A DNA stretch of 64,000 nt. Source: Marsupella aquatica (Eukaryota; Marchantiophyta). The number at the start of each line of letters is the position of its first letter. Position 1 is the first letter of the stretch. Positions 44,150 to 55,200 of this stretch are shown here, piece by piece. Both the position numbers and the translations under genes were made by a program. The stretch spans positions 25,358,001-25,422,000 of the forward strand of contig OZ316893.1 of NCBI GenBank assembly GCA_973895155.1, given 5' to 3'. The notes beneath the pieces are model-generated. The model searched no databases and was not told the origin of the DNA. It saw nothing but the letters and a program-made list of their open reading frames with translations.

Positions 44150-45768
44150 ACCTGCTCCGGCGAACCCCCTGACAAACCAGACCCGACGGCCCTCGCATAA
44201 TCCAAAGTCTAACTTATTATAGGTAATCCGCATCCCCGAGGTAGTCTGGATCACGATCAAAAAACTCAAACATGCGGACTATCTCAAGGAGCATCAGTTG
44301 GAACAGTACGCTCACTTGCTATGGAGACCTTGCGCAACTGGGCCAAAGGAGATTTATGAGTTCACATCCAACTTCGACACTGACGCATCGACCACCAAGG
44401 TTTCAGGACAGACCTTATCACTCACGGAGCATCGGTTGGCACAGATCTTCCGTCTGCAACCTAGGCCGGTGTCGGTTGAACTCTGAATTTGGGATAAGGA
44501 GTATACGCCTTGGCACTTTAAACCCGAGGGTAAGACAGATAACGGGTACACAAGCAGGGGTCGTGCACCAATTTAATTTGTATGGAGCGGCTTAACTTCA
44601 TACGGACTACCCTACACACGATTGAGCCACGATCCGAGATATCCCTCTGTACGATCGTACAGGTGGAACAGTACAAACGGTGGAACTGGGCCCAATTCTT
44701 TTACCGCAGGTTCTCGGGGAGCTTAAGCGGGCTCAAGGAGGTATGTCTATCGAGGGAAGGACCTACCTCGGAAGTCACATCGCCATCATCCTTGCCTGGT
44801 ACAAAGCGCGATGGGAGGCCAGGGGGAAGAATATGGCCACCTCAGCTCCGACTAATGTCACCCCCGCTCCGGAGGAGGCTACCCCGAGCAAACGGACTAC
44901 CACACCTTGGGCAAACCCCGAGCCCACGGCCCCGACTAATACTCCGTCACCTCCTCCTGTTGAAATTCCGCCACCCCCTTCCGTCGAGCCTCCGCTACCC
45001 CAAGTACAACCACCCCCAATCCCACCACCACCTGGAGAAACCTTCCCCTCCCCATTGCAGACTACGGAAGAGCTCGCCGCCCCGCCCGAGGAACCACCGG
45101 TGCCCGAGAGGATGGAGGACTACCAAGTAGCCCCAGGAACCATGGCCTACGACCTGGTCAAGAAGTTTAGCCAGACTATGTCAGGGGAGCTGGCAACGTA
45201 CATCGGACAACAAGTCTCGGCGTACTTCCAACCAGCCTTCTTCATGTTAGAGCACCAACCGCGGATCGTAAGCCGTTTGGAGGAAGAACTCATGGCAAAG
45301 GGGAACGAGATCGGGCGCCTCCAAATGCTAGTGGAACACCTTGAAGAGGAGGCCACTACCCGTTGTGAGGAGTTAGTCCGCACCATTGAACAACAGGACG
45401 GACTAAGCCAAGAGTTGAGCATGGCGCAAGCAGATCTCAAGAAGCTGGATGACACCGTGCTTTGGTTGCGCTCAAAATCCTCGGCTCGGGTTACCAGCTT
45501 GACCGACCTCAACAACCAACTCCTGCAATCAGCGCAGCAGGTGGCTAGTCTCTTCGCTGAGCGAGATAAACTGCTGGTGCAGGACCAGGCCCATCGTGAC
45601 TCCATCAGCCAGCTCAACCGGGAGGTAGCACGACTCCAGGTCAAGCCAATGAAGCTGCAAACGAGGCAGAAGAGGTGGTATGGGACAACAAGGTCTTGCA
45701 CGACCGCATCACCCTACTCGTCCTCCAGCGGGCAAGACCTGGACCCACCTCTGAACAAGGCGGCTTGA
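44150..45768 (+). pseudogene. R1 protein, central and C-terminal part
   Basis: It continues the frame of 18616-19190. The first part reads VIRIPEVVWITIKKLKHADY, then EHQLEQYAHLLWRPCATGP, YEFTSNFDTDASTTKVSGQ and LSLTEHRLAQIFRLQ, which parallels the R2 domain EAFVRLPWLKPEVPESDL to TPKVIAEVFGLP. Stops at 44220-44222 (TAG) and 44484-44486 (TGA) and later frameshifts near 44580 and 44690 break it. The last frame (about 44680-45768) has SIEGRTYLGSHIAIILAWYK, a long Pro-rich linker and a coiled coil rich in Glu, Leu and Gln. The overall layout, domain then Pro-rich then coiled coil, is that of R2. It is not functional as it stands. Confidence 0.6.
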
Positions 45769-46794
45769 GGTCTCGCCCCGACAAGGGGACAAACCCTGGC
45801 TCGACCACAGCATGCACTTAAGGGGTGGTTAGTAGAGGGTGTGAGAAGGCACCGTGCGGGGCAGTTGAGTCAGCGACATCTTTTGATTAGGCTTAACGAC
45901 AGAATAGCTATCACTAGGCACCGATTAGCGGCGCAGTAGGAAGCATTAGAACAGAATCAGTTAGGATCGGCCGGTGTAGGATAGAATCCATCAACGGATT
46001 AGGATTTTGGTCAGTAGACTTGGCTGCTACCGCCCTGGTCAACGCCCCCGCCATTGACGGTCAACTGGTTAGAGGTAGTGCGGCCAGTTAGTCAGAAAGC
46101 AGTTAGTCAGTAGGCATTACCCGGGAGGTAGTATCCTCTGGTGTAGTATTTAGGCTTCCCCTTCCGTTGTGGGAGGGGGGGAAGGCTTAGTTATTTCAGC
46201 GCAAGAAAAGGCGAGGCACGGGGAGTCCCCGCCTGAGCAGGGTCAGAGCGCATTAAGGAGTGAGAGCCAGAGTCGAGCTTGCTGGGCAAGTGCCGGGCGG
46301 GGCCTCGTAGAGACTGGGCATCGACTGTCTTAGGCCTGCTGACCCCGTTAGAAGTCGAGTCAACTATGTAAACTGATTCTCCGCTGAGTAAATATAGTCT
46401 TTTCCCTCTAATCCTATTGCGAGTAACTGGTGTTCCGTGTATGCTTTGTCTGGGCAAAGGCGCCATTTCAAGGGACGCACCGGGTGCAGACTAATGGTAG
46501 GGATTGCCACCCATCGCATGTCACAGGGTTTTGTCACGTCGAAGGCTTGAAAGTCCCAAGCCGGGAGTTAGTCCGAGTCACTAACTATGGGAATATTCCA
46601 GCGGTGGAAAACAAACATACCTATGACCAGTACGAGTTGCGTAAGTATTATACCGGTAAGTATATTGACTTAGGCTGACTTAGGGCTAATCAGGCCCACT
46701 ACACACCTCCTTGCCCGAACCCTCACCCCCACTGGTGGTTGTGGTTGCTCCAGGGAACTAACTCGGATTTAAGGCCCGGGTTATGGGCGCGACA
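45769..46794 (+). other. R1 3' noncoding region with conserved hairpins
   Basis: Hairpin 1 is GGCTTG/CAAGCC at 46544-46562. A middle inverted pair AGTTAG/CTAACT is at about 46566-46586. Hairpin 2 is TTCCA-gcgg-TGGAA at 46596-46609, followed by CAAACATACCTA. Sequence at 45838 (TGTGAGAAGG...GGCAGTTGAGTCAG) resembles the R2 left end (TGTGATG...GGCCAGTTAAGTGGG), so an internal boundary such as the start of a former terminal repeat may lie there. Confidence 0.5.
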
Positions 46795-46799
46795 TTGTT
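46795..46799. repeat. Target-site duplication of R1, right copy
   Basis: TTGTT, matching 17989-17993, after which minisatellite sequence resumes. Confidence 0.75.
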
Positions 46800-47455
46800 T
46801 TTGCCTCGTTAGAGCTAATTCGTAGGACCGTCAAAACTTACCACCTTCTATCTTTTACTTTCTAGAGCTGATTAGTTAGCAGTCCTTGGACTTCACTACT
46901 TGGCCTCCATATACGGCTGGCTAGGCTAAACAGTTAGGAGCCCCCAGAACTTGCTACCTTCCATTTCCAACTCGTTATAGCTAGTTTGTTAGGTGTGCTC
47001 GAAATGTACCACCTCCCATTTCCGACTGGTTAGAGGTAAGTAGGTAGGAGCCCTCGACACTTACTACCTTCCATTTCTGACTGGCTAGGCTAAATACTAG
47101 AGAGCCCTTGGAACTTACTACCTTCCATTTCCAACTTGTTTCCAACTTCCTAGAGCTAATTAGTAAATTTTCATGGAGCTTACTAACTTCCATTTTCAAC
47201 TTTCTAGAGCAAATTAGTTAGGAGCCCTAGGCACTAGCTCCTTCCTTTACGACTCTCTACTAGGCTAAATAGTTAGGAGCCCTCCAAACTGGCCACCTTC
47301 CATTTCTGACTTGTTAGAGCTAATTAGTCAGGAGCCTTTAGACCGTACTACCTTCCATAATTTCAAATTTGTTTCTGACTTGTTAGAGCTAATTAGTAGA
47401 AACTCTCGGAACGTACTAAGTACTTCCAATTTTGACTTGCTAGGGGTAACGAGGC
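46800..47455. repeat. Minisatellite, right part
   Basis: About eleven further units: GTTAGAGCTAATTAGT.AGGAGCCCT, ACTTACTACCTTCCATTT. With the left part it makes about 1 kb of array. The open frames seen on the minus strand are by-products of the repeat. Confidence 0.8.
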
Positions 47456-48949
47456 AGTGTCTAACTAAGTAGATCAGCGGACAGATACTCCCAGGCTCGC
47501 ACGGCCTTGCCATAAGCTGAAGCTACTAGGTCGGCACTCACTGAGCCTAGCTCGACCGCTCGTCCCAAACAGCCCCTCTACCGTGTGATGCCCAAGCTTC
47601 CCCACTTTCTCTGTGTAATTGACTGACCCCCCTGCCTCTAGGACATGCCCAAGGCATGGCCAAAATAGCTAGCTTGTTTCAAGTGCCCGGACCAGCTCAG
47701 TCCCGACTCTCGCAACCATCTCCATGGGTCTAACTGAACCAGGATCTTGAGGGCATGATGCACTTGGACCTCAACACCCAGGCCTACTCTTCAATGTCTC
47801 CCCAACACAATCTCTTGTAGGAATTGAACGCGAATTGGATGTTGTTTCAAGCAAGCAAGCAAGATTGCCCTTGAAAACTCTGAGTACCAAAGTCACTCCC
47901 AGGACAAAATTGATATCGAGAGGAGGTAACTCTCTTTAAGAGCTTTCCAACTCACCCAAGAAGTACTGCAGCAGACTTCCCGTTCAGAAAATATTGTCAT
48001 TTTTATTTGGTGTTTCCCCTTAGAAGCGTGAACCCCCCCTCCCCCCCCCCCCCCGCCCTTCACAACTTGGGCTTGCCCTTGGCCCATAGGAGACACCACT
48101 CCCCTCATATATATATGCTGATGGTGACCTGCCACTCCTGGACCAAGGTTGGTCCCCTATTTTTGCCCCCCGCCCCCTACCCCACGAGGACTTTGACCAA
48201 GTCGACTGGGCACAAAGTTAATTTTTCTAGGCCCATAATTTTCTTGTGAAGCAGCCACATATGAATTTCCTTAGCCTATAGTGATTAAGCTGATGTGGTG
48301 CTCATGCCCGGCCCCTTAGGATTCATCCCCTATCAGGGGTCTCGGGCGGCTCCACCCAAGCCCTGCAAATTCTCATGCACTAAGCGTCTGTTCCGCATGA
48401 ACCAAACTTCATTGCACTTAGGCCCAAGAGGAGTGCTCAAGTACTCAGAATCAAGAGTACATAATTCAAGGGTCTGGACAGTCCGCCCTCAGCCCGGCCC
48501 TTTTCGTGGCCCGACCAGCTCAGAACGCCAATCGGAGTCCTTTGTGTGCAACCCTAGCTCAGCGCATCACCTTTGCTAGAGTAATGCCTCCTTGCTCTCA
48601 AGTCTCCCCATAATTAGCCCATTCCGAATATCCATTTGAGATCGAGTGACCCGGCTAGTGACATGATTGCTTCTGAATACATAGAAGGTGAGAATCTCTC
48701 TATAACAGAACCTAGCTTGAACATGTTTTTCAGTCAGGTTTATGGAGTTTTTTTTATTGCACTTTCCAGCCATTCCCACATCAATTTTTTTCTGGAAAAG
48801 AATCAAAGATCTTGTCCCATTATGTCAATTGACTTAGTAAAGACTCCTATCAATGCTATCAAGGTCATATTTCTGGGACCCTCCTAGATGCTGTTTACTA
48901 CCGTGCTCTACGAGGCTTTTGGGTTTGTTGCTCAGTACTACTTTAATTA
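47456..48949. other. Gene-free stretch
   Basis: No gene was recognised. A C-tract lies at about 48033-48054. Short open frames on both strands lack domains. Confidence 0.4.
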
Positions 48950-49095
48950 CTCCTTTTGCCACATTGTCTAGTCTCTCCAGCTTTTTGGTTCTTTGGGCTT
49001 CTTGGGGTTTTCACTGGTTTTGTCCCGTTTACTGGATCTCAGGGCTGTGGGATCTTGTCTCCAGGTTAGGAGCTTTTTGTATCTTAGCAGCATGA
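48950..49095 (-). repeat. Dispersed repeat family P, minus-strand copy
   Basis: On the minus strand this reads CCTGGAGACAAGATCCCACA, then GATCCAGTAAACGGGACAAA and CCAAGAAGCCCAAAGAACC, the block order of family P. Confidence 0.5.
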
Positions 49096-50189
49096 TATAA
49101 TTATACTGTCATTGCTTTCAGGATCATATTTCAGCATATTTCTACGATGCAATATTACTTTGCGTGTATATTTCAGCACGCCAGCTCCCGACAAGGTGGG
49201 TCACTCCCGTTTGATGTCTGTCCCAACTACAAAAGCGACTTTCATTTCTGGCAAAAATTGCAAAAAGAGCTAGAGAGAGAGAGAGTCCAAGTCTCCCACA
49301 CTCCAAGTACTGTTTAAGACCTGGAGGATGGCCCATCAGTCTATCCTTCTCCGACCCACCACCGAAAAGGACACGACGAGATCTTCAACTACGTGGATGT
49401 CATGTGAAATTGCCCCAATCTGTCTTCTTTCAAGAGACCACATCAATCATTTACGCTTTCTCTCTTTCCCTTGGGGTTTGGGGAGCAAAGCAAAGCAAAG
49501 CCTGGCCTGGCCTGGCCTGGCCTGGCTACGTTATGCATGACCCACGCAAGCCCAATGAACGCCAAGACAAACGTGCAAGTCCCTTTATAGATCCCCCTCC
49601 CAACATCCATCCGAGTCTGGGATTCATATATGATCACCTGCAGCCAAGGCAATGATCATACGAAGCGGACCAGCAAGCGAGAACGACGAGAGACCCACCG
49701 TTGCAAACTTTGCAATGCAATGGCCCTTCCAATCATTTGTTCGTTGCTCTACTTGCGACATGAAAGTTTGAATCCCAGTACACACTTTATCGGCAAACAG
49801 TCCACACCTACGGAGCTGCACAACTTCAAATACAAAACTGTTCGATGGTAGTGGAAAGCATGCTCAGTCTGAAATGTGTGGATTGCGGTGCCACACTCCT
49901 GTAGCTCGTTGAGATTCGGGACCCAGCAAGTTGAAACACGCTGTCTACTCGAACTTGCCCAAGGCAACGTTGATTGAATGCGTGAAGTGGAGAGCTGTGC
50001 GATGGAGAAAAAAGTGGATGCACTTTACACTTTTGTTTCAGACAATATAATCAGAAGATCTATCGTAATCCGACTTTCTTGGGGAAAGCAAAATGGCGGA
50101 AAGGCTGTGACTTGGGTTCTCGTGGATGCTTGTTTGTAAAATACTGAATGTGCAAAGTGCGTTCTCAAGGATCATGTTTAGCACTTTAA
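49096..50189. other. Gene-free stretch with CAAAG and CCTGG microsatellites
   Basis: (CAAAG)3 followed directly by (CCTGG)5 lies at about 49486-49525. A GAGAGAGAGA run is at about 49274-49284. No gene was recognised. Confidence 0.5.
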
Positions 50190-50575
50190 TGTGGCTTTAC
50201 AAGAAATTGAGGGCCCATTGCTTCTCTTTATTCACTCTCACATTAAATTTGGACACTATAATGAGTGAAAATGGTTGTTGGCTTTACAAGTACTGGGCCC
50301 CTATTCAGATATGGTGTCTAGGGATCCGACATGACAAGTAGTGGCCTCAAGTAAATGCTACTATGGAGTGCTTAAGTTTGTCTAGAATTTAGACCACCTC
50401 CCAATGCAATCCAAACATTTCCAAACCTTGGCTCCCCTCTTTCAAGGGATTTGCTTTTGTTGAAGGATTTAAGGTCTACAGTCTATCATGACAACAAAAG
50501 GGGCACTCCAGTTTGTCATACTGAAAAGAAGTCACAAGTGCCCCGTACTTCTTGTAAAGCCACCCTTAACTGCAT
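50190..50575. repeat. Inverted-repeat (foldback) segment
   Basis: TGTGGCTTTACAAGAA at about 50190 is inverted at about 50553-50569 (TTCTTGTAAAGCCACCC). A third related copy, GGCTTTACAAGTACTGGGCCC, is at about 50280. Probably a small nonautonomous element; its exact ends are not resolved. Confidence 0.45.
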
Positions 50576-52574
50576 GAACCCTGTTTTGTTTAAAATTCCA
50601 AGCAATTGAATGGAGGAGAGTACCAACAAACAGATGATTCTCTATTCAAAAAAAGTACCACACTTGAAACGGACAGAATTGGACACTGGCTTCCTTTGAG
50701 AATATTTAATTGAGAAAATCCCAAAATGTTCAGTTGGTATAAAGGGTAGGGACTCTTGCTTTCCATGCCAAAAATGGAAGGGTAGACAAACTTGTAACCA
50801 AGCACACTCAAATTCAATTTCTCTGCATGTCGTGTTGTCAGGGTGAAGTAAGCCCTCCTTGTGAGTCCTTCTTGGTGTTTTCAGTGAAGATTACATGGAG
50901 CAAGACCTCTTTGCCATCCTGGCCCCAAGATTTCATAATTTAAATATGTGTTATGAGATGGGTTACTGGCATGGAGCGAGGTACCCACTCCTTCCAACCA
51001 TAAGTTTTTTGAAGACCCAAAATGAGGGTTGATGCTCAGTAACCAAAAGGGGTTATGGACTGTCACCCGCTCCAGCCCATGGGTTACCCTAAACATCTCT
51101 GGTGAGTTGAGGTGCTTTGCCCTTCTGTGTGCTTACACTGTGCTTCTTGGCATATAAGAGTTCCAATTTGCAAAACAAGGGAGGCAATACCAAATCCAAA
51201 CAAATCCAACCCAAAGCACAATGCTCCAAGGTGAGCTAGGACACAGACCAAGTCACAGGAAGACTGCAAGAATGGTCTATCTTTGTATGACTCCATGGTG
51301 CCCAAAACTATACACTGTTCACTGTAATTAGTCTCATCTCGGATTAGTGTTAGTCTGTGATAATGTTGGTAGTCCTGATTTAAGCGTGGGGCAGGTTTGA
51401 ATACAAATAGCACTAAATGTGGTGGATTTTTGGGTTAAGACTATTTAGAGTTGGAATTCCCTAAACTACAATAGAGCACTTCAACTTGTCACATTGCTCG
51501 TTAAGTAGTGTAGCCCTATTGAGACTCATTTCCCTAGGCATAACTTTTGTTTTTTTCTAGTGATCTTGGGTGCATGAGACACACTCTAGTTGTTGGCTCT
51601 TTGAGGTGAGAGCAATGTCTTTTGTATCTGTGCATTGGAACCCTCTCACTATTACTTGTATGAAGTACTAGACAGTCTCTGAAATGTGACTCCAAGCAAA
51701 TCTCCAAATACAATTATCCACAAATGGAATTAGTATTATCTTTACTCTCCAAATAGTGTTATGCCAAAACCTCAATTAGTATTACACTAATGGTACTTAA
51801 TGCATACATTATTAGAGTAGCTCTAATGAAAGTGCTCTACTGTGAATTGAAAAGTAAACCCCCAAAATTTAGGCTACACAAGTAGTACGTACGACCAAGA
51901 CTACCCTGGGCTGAGCAGTGTAGTTGCCCAACGATAATTTGAGGTATTTCCTTAATTGACCCCCAAAATGAAACTTGTTACTTGATCAATCTCTTGAAAT
52001 CTATCAACGGTCCAGATCTGAGATCTAAAGGTCCATCAACAGTCCAGATTGGGGAAAAGCATGGAGGGGGTTGACTAAGCAAACTTTTTCAAGAAGGGGG
52101 TCTACTAAGCATATCTCTCACGATATTTGTATGCAGTGAGGTTCTAGGCTTCACTTGGTTCACTCAATTGATAGACATTTAGATCTCAACCTGGAAAAGT
52201 TCAGAAACTTAGTGCATGCAGTCCCTTTTGAACTCACCCTAGTCCTCTCACAAGAAATCCTGCCTCTCTTTGGTGTGAGAGAGATAGATAGTCTCATTCC
52301 CTTCTTAGACTGCAGGTGTGTGTTGCACTATAGAGGGCTTATGCATTCACTATTCAGAGGAGGGCAAAGGTTGATGGTTTTAGGGTCTCTCCACAAATTT
52401 CTCTTCCATAACCCTTGTATGCCATTTACCCCTGCACTTTAGCAAGGCTTTTCAGCTCACTGTTGAGTAGGGTTTTTGTTTCTTTGCTATTGGGTGGACT
52501 CTCAAGATTTTTGGCTTGTTAGTCTTCAAAGGGTATTTTCTTTGTTTTCTCCATTTTATTACGTAAATCACAGT
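50576..52574. other. Gene-free stretch
   Basis: Two kilobases without a recognisable gene, RNA or ordered repeat. A 109-codon minus-strand frame (51084-51413) and a 95-codon plus-strand frame (52155-52442) match nothing I recognise and are not called. Confidence 0.4.
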
Positions 52575-52820
52575 GCCTAAGGACTAAAATGCCAAACCAG
52601 GAGACAGGGCTCCAATGGCAAAGCCATACAATAATGGGAGGGAGAGGCAGGGGACAAGGCCCCAAGAAGAGCAAAGTGGTCCAATCAGCCAAGGAATCCC
52701 CCACAACAACAAAAGAAGAAAGACAAAAACAAAGAACTCACTATGCAGCCAAGAAAACTAACTCCCTACAGGATGAAGAACTAAAATGCCTGGAAGCGAT
52801 GTGGAGTAAACGGCATAATT
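52575..52820 (+). repeat. Dispersed repeat family P, plus-strand copy
   Basis: GGAGACAGGGCTCCAATGGC, AGGGGACAAGGCCCCAAG and AGCAAAGTGGTCC match other family members. The basic open frame of 77 codons through it recurs in only diverged form elsewhere. It may be a decayed coding end of a retroelement, but no motif supports that. Confidence 0.45.
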
Positions 52821-52924
52821 AGGGGGGTCGCAAAGAGAAATCTGTCTAGAGCCCTAAAACCAACTGCCTCGCCTCTATGGAGGATACTGAAAGCCTGAGC
52901 CCTTTGAAGTGCAAGGGGCACCCT

Positions 52925-52969
52925 GTGTTACCTATAGAAGGTATTTGTGTTGGGTTTGATGAAATTGTT

Positions 52970-53015
<46 letters not shown>

Positions 53016-53175
53016 ATTACCAAAGAACATAACCTATAGAAGGCATTTGTCTTGGGTGGAGAGAGATAGAGAGAGAGTACACAAAGTATATATCCCATTA
53101 CCGAAGAAGGCACTTGTCTTGGGTAGAGAGATAGAGAGAGCGTGCACAAAGTTTATATCCCATTACCAAAGAACT
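52925..53175 (+). repeat. (GA)n microsatellite in a three-copy local repeat
   Basis: (GA)n at about 52972-53012. Units containing CCTATAGAAGG.ATTTGT.TTGGG and CCCATTACC.AAGAA recur at about 52930, 53030 and 53100. Confidence 0.7.
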
Positions 53176-53179
53176 AAAG

Positions 53180-53290
53180 GTCCAGTCCTGGAGACAAAGC
53201 TACCAACGCAAGAGACCCAATAAAGGGGAAAATAAGGCAAGAACCCCCAAAAGGCCAAAGAGCCAAAAAGTACTAAGTTAAAGAGATATA
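53180..53290 (+). repeat. Dispersed repeat family P, plus-strand copy
   Basis: CCTGGAGACAAAGCTACCAA, AGAGACCCAATAAAGGGGAA and CAAGAACCCCCAAAAGGCC. Confidence 0.5.
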
Positions 53291-54304
53291 AAGAGGTATA
53301 GAATAAAGAAGATGCCATGTGCGTCAAAGTTTATCTTTTAGGAAAGATGCTGGGACTCTCTCCCAAGCTGGTCTCTCATTATCTACTCTGAATAGTGCAC
53401 ACTGAAAAAGTTTGCACCTCCTCATGGATAGAGAGAGAAATGTGCTTTTGTTTTGGATGTATATGAGAATTTATGTTTTACACTATTTGAACGAGGATTT
53501 TTAAATATGAACCAATAGACCGTGCCACATAATCGAACCTTTCAAGAATAACACTTTCTACAATTCTATTTTGTCATCAGAAATAACATTTTTCTAGCCA
53601 GAAAATACCTTATTCTTCATCTTTTTAGTAGCAAAATACCTTATTGTGTAGGCCGTACAGATAGTGTAAAGCAGTTTCCAAGAGATTAAATGGAACCCTT
53701 TATGCGAGACATTTATTTATATGGGGGCTTATGGGATCAGATCTTTTTCAATGATGTAGACGAACAGGAAGGGTCCAAAAGAAAAAGCAAAGGACAGAGT
53801 AAGGTGGCGTGTCAACAGAAAACAAAGTGTCAACAAAGAAGGAATTCCTTTATTCTATGCGACAAAGGTGAGATACTTATGGTGAACCTGACATGGTGAC
53901 ATGTAAAGCCTGTCATGGAATCATCTTTTATTTCTCGATTATAAAAGAAGCAAAAGCTGGGGTATCATGCCAATTTCGAGGAACCCACAAATTTATTGGC
54001 TTGGAGATGAGCATTGGCACTTCTAGTCGTGTCACACACCAACATGACCACCACTTGTCTCAACACTCTTCGCCAAGCTTTTTCTGCCATCTGTTTCATT
54101 GAATTTGATGTCCAACACAAAGTTTTAGGCTCCACTCTGTACGTATTTGGATTCTACCCTTTTTCCCATCCCCCCAAAAGAGCATGGCCGTGTTGTTCGT
54201 GTGAAGGCTCATCTTGTGGTCTTGCAATTTTGCACTCTATCATGGGTGTAACAATAACAAGGTACAGTCCTGGTTTAATCCACCGCTTGTCGCTATTGGT
54301 GGCC
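53291..54304. other. Gene-free stretch
   Basis: No recognisable gene. Short plus-strand frames at 53690-54316 overlap in different frames and lack domains. Confidence 0.4.
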
Positions 54305-54530
54305 GTGTCTAATTAGTGCAAGTGAGAAATTAGTGTGACCCAGAATAAGAGGGGCTTTCCTACACTAATTCTTGTATGATAGGGCCAAGGATGTCATGGG
54401 GAGCCTGGGGCACCCACCTTGTTTCCTGTGAGAAAAACCATTTTTTTACATACATAAATTTCTTTAATTAGGTAACACTTCTTCAATAGCCCTAAATTTG
54501 CTTCACCGGAATTCGTGTACTTCAGTAACA
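54305..54530 (+). repeat. Dispersed repeat, copy 2 (partner at 4195-4445)
   Basis: AATAAGAGGGG, ATAGGGCCAAGGATG, GGGGCACCCACCTTG, TTAGGTAACACTT and TTTGCTTCACCGG appear in the same order as in copy 1. Confidence 0.5.
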
Positions 54531-55035
54531 CTAGTAGCGGACAGTGTAGTATGGTGAAGACATTTTCTTTTCTTTTGAAAGCATGATTTACTAACCAAAC
54601 AATTGCAATAGAAACTGCTAATCTGTAGGGCGTATGTATTAACCAGGGTTTAATCAGAAGGGCCAATGAGTTGTCTCATTGCTGAAAGTAAAATCCTAAA
54701 TTTCTACCCATCTAAAAGGATTTTAAAAAATCCTTTTAAGCATGAGGCTCTGAAGTATGTCCCCAAAGTGTGAAAAGAAAATCCCACCTAGAATTGTATA
54801 TAGTCCAATGAACAGAGGTTAGGAAGAATATTAAAACAAAACAACTTGAAAGAGAAAGACAATTCTCACTCCTGTTGCACAACCGTGCTTGGAGTCTGCA
54901 ATGCCGTGGGCCGGGGTCACATATCTTGCATCCTTGCACCCTCACCCTCCCCAACAAGAACCACCCAACCAAAAGGACTACACTTCCAAATGCATAGAGG
55001 AAAACCATTAGGATATACCTTATAAAATCAGACAA
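54531..55035. other. Gene-free stretch
   Basis: Nothing recognised apart from a short inverted TAAAAGGATTTT/AAAATCCTTTTA at about 54713-54738. Confidence 0.4.
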
Positions 55036-55200
55036 TTGTCAAACAACGGCAAAGAACAAAAAGCACCCAGCTGGGAAATGCAGCCCCAAAAACAAGAGAC
55101 CCAACAAAGGAGAGCAAGCAAGGGAAACCCCATTAAGAAGAACGAGCCAAAAATCCCGCATGGATTGTACAGGAGGCAGAGTGAAGAGGAAAGGAGGGAC
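55036..55200 (+). repeat. Dispersed repeat family P, plus-strand copy
   Basis: GGGAAATGCAGCCCCAAAAA, AGAGACCCAACAAAGGAGAG, CAAGGGAAACCCCATTAAG and GAGCCAAAAATCCC match the family. Confidence 0.5.

Larger units (their letters stand above)
17994..46794 (+). mobile_element. Element R1 (TG...CA termini, 5-bp TSD), split by element B
   Basis: The left end is TGTGACACGGGTAACG and the right end is ATGGGCGCGACA, flanked by TTGTT on both sides. Without B (19191-44146 plus one TAC copy) R1 is about 3.8 kb. It encodes one long plus-strand protein and has a 3' noncoding region of about 1 kb. Termini and TSD length suggest integrase-type insertion as in LTR retrotransposons. However, the first 600 bp and the last 950 bp do not match each other by eye, no tRNA primer site was recognised, and no protease, reverse transcriptase or integrase is encoded. 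It must be non-autonomous or of an undescribed type. Confidence 0.7.

Noticed and set aside
44582-45130. A 182-codon Pro/Arg-rich protein in R1
   Set aside because: It overlaps the frame that holds the conserved Pro-rich and coiled-coil segments and is a shadow after a short genuine stretch at its start.
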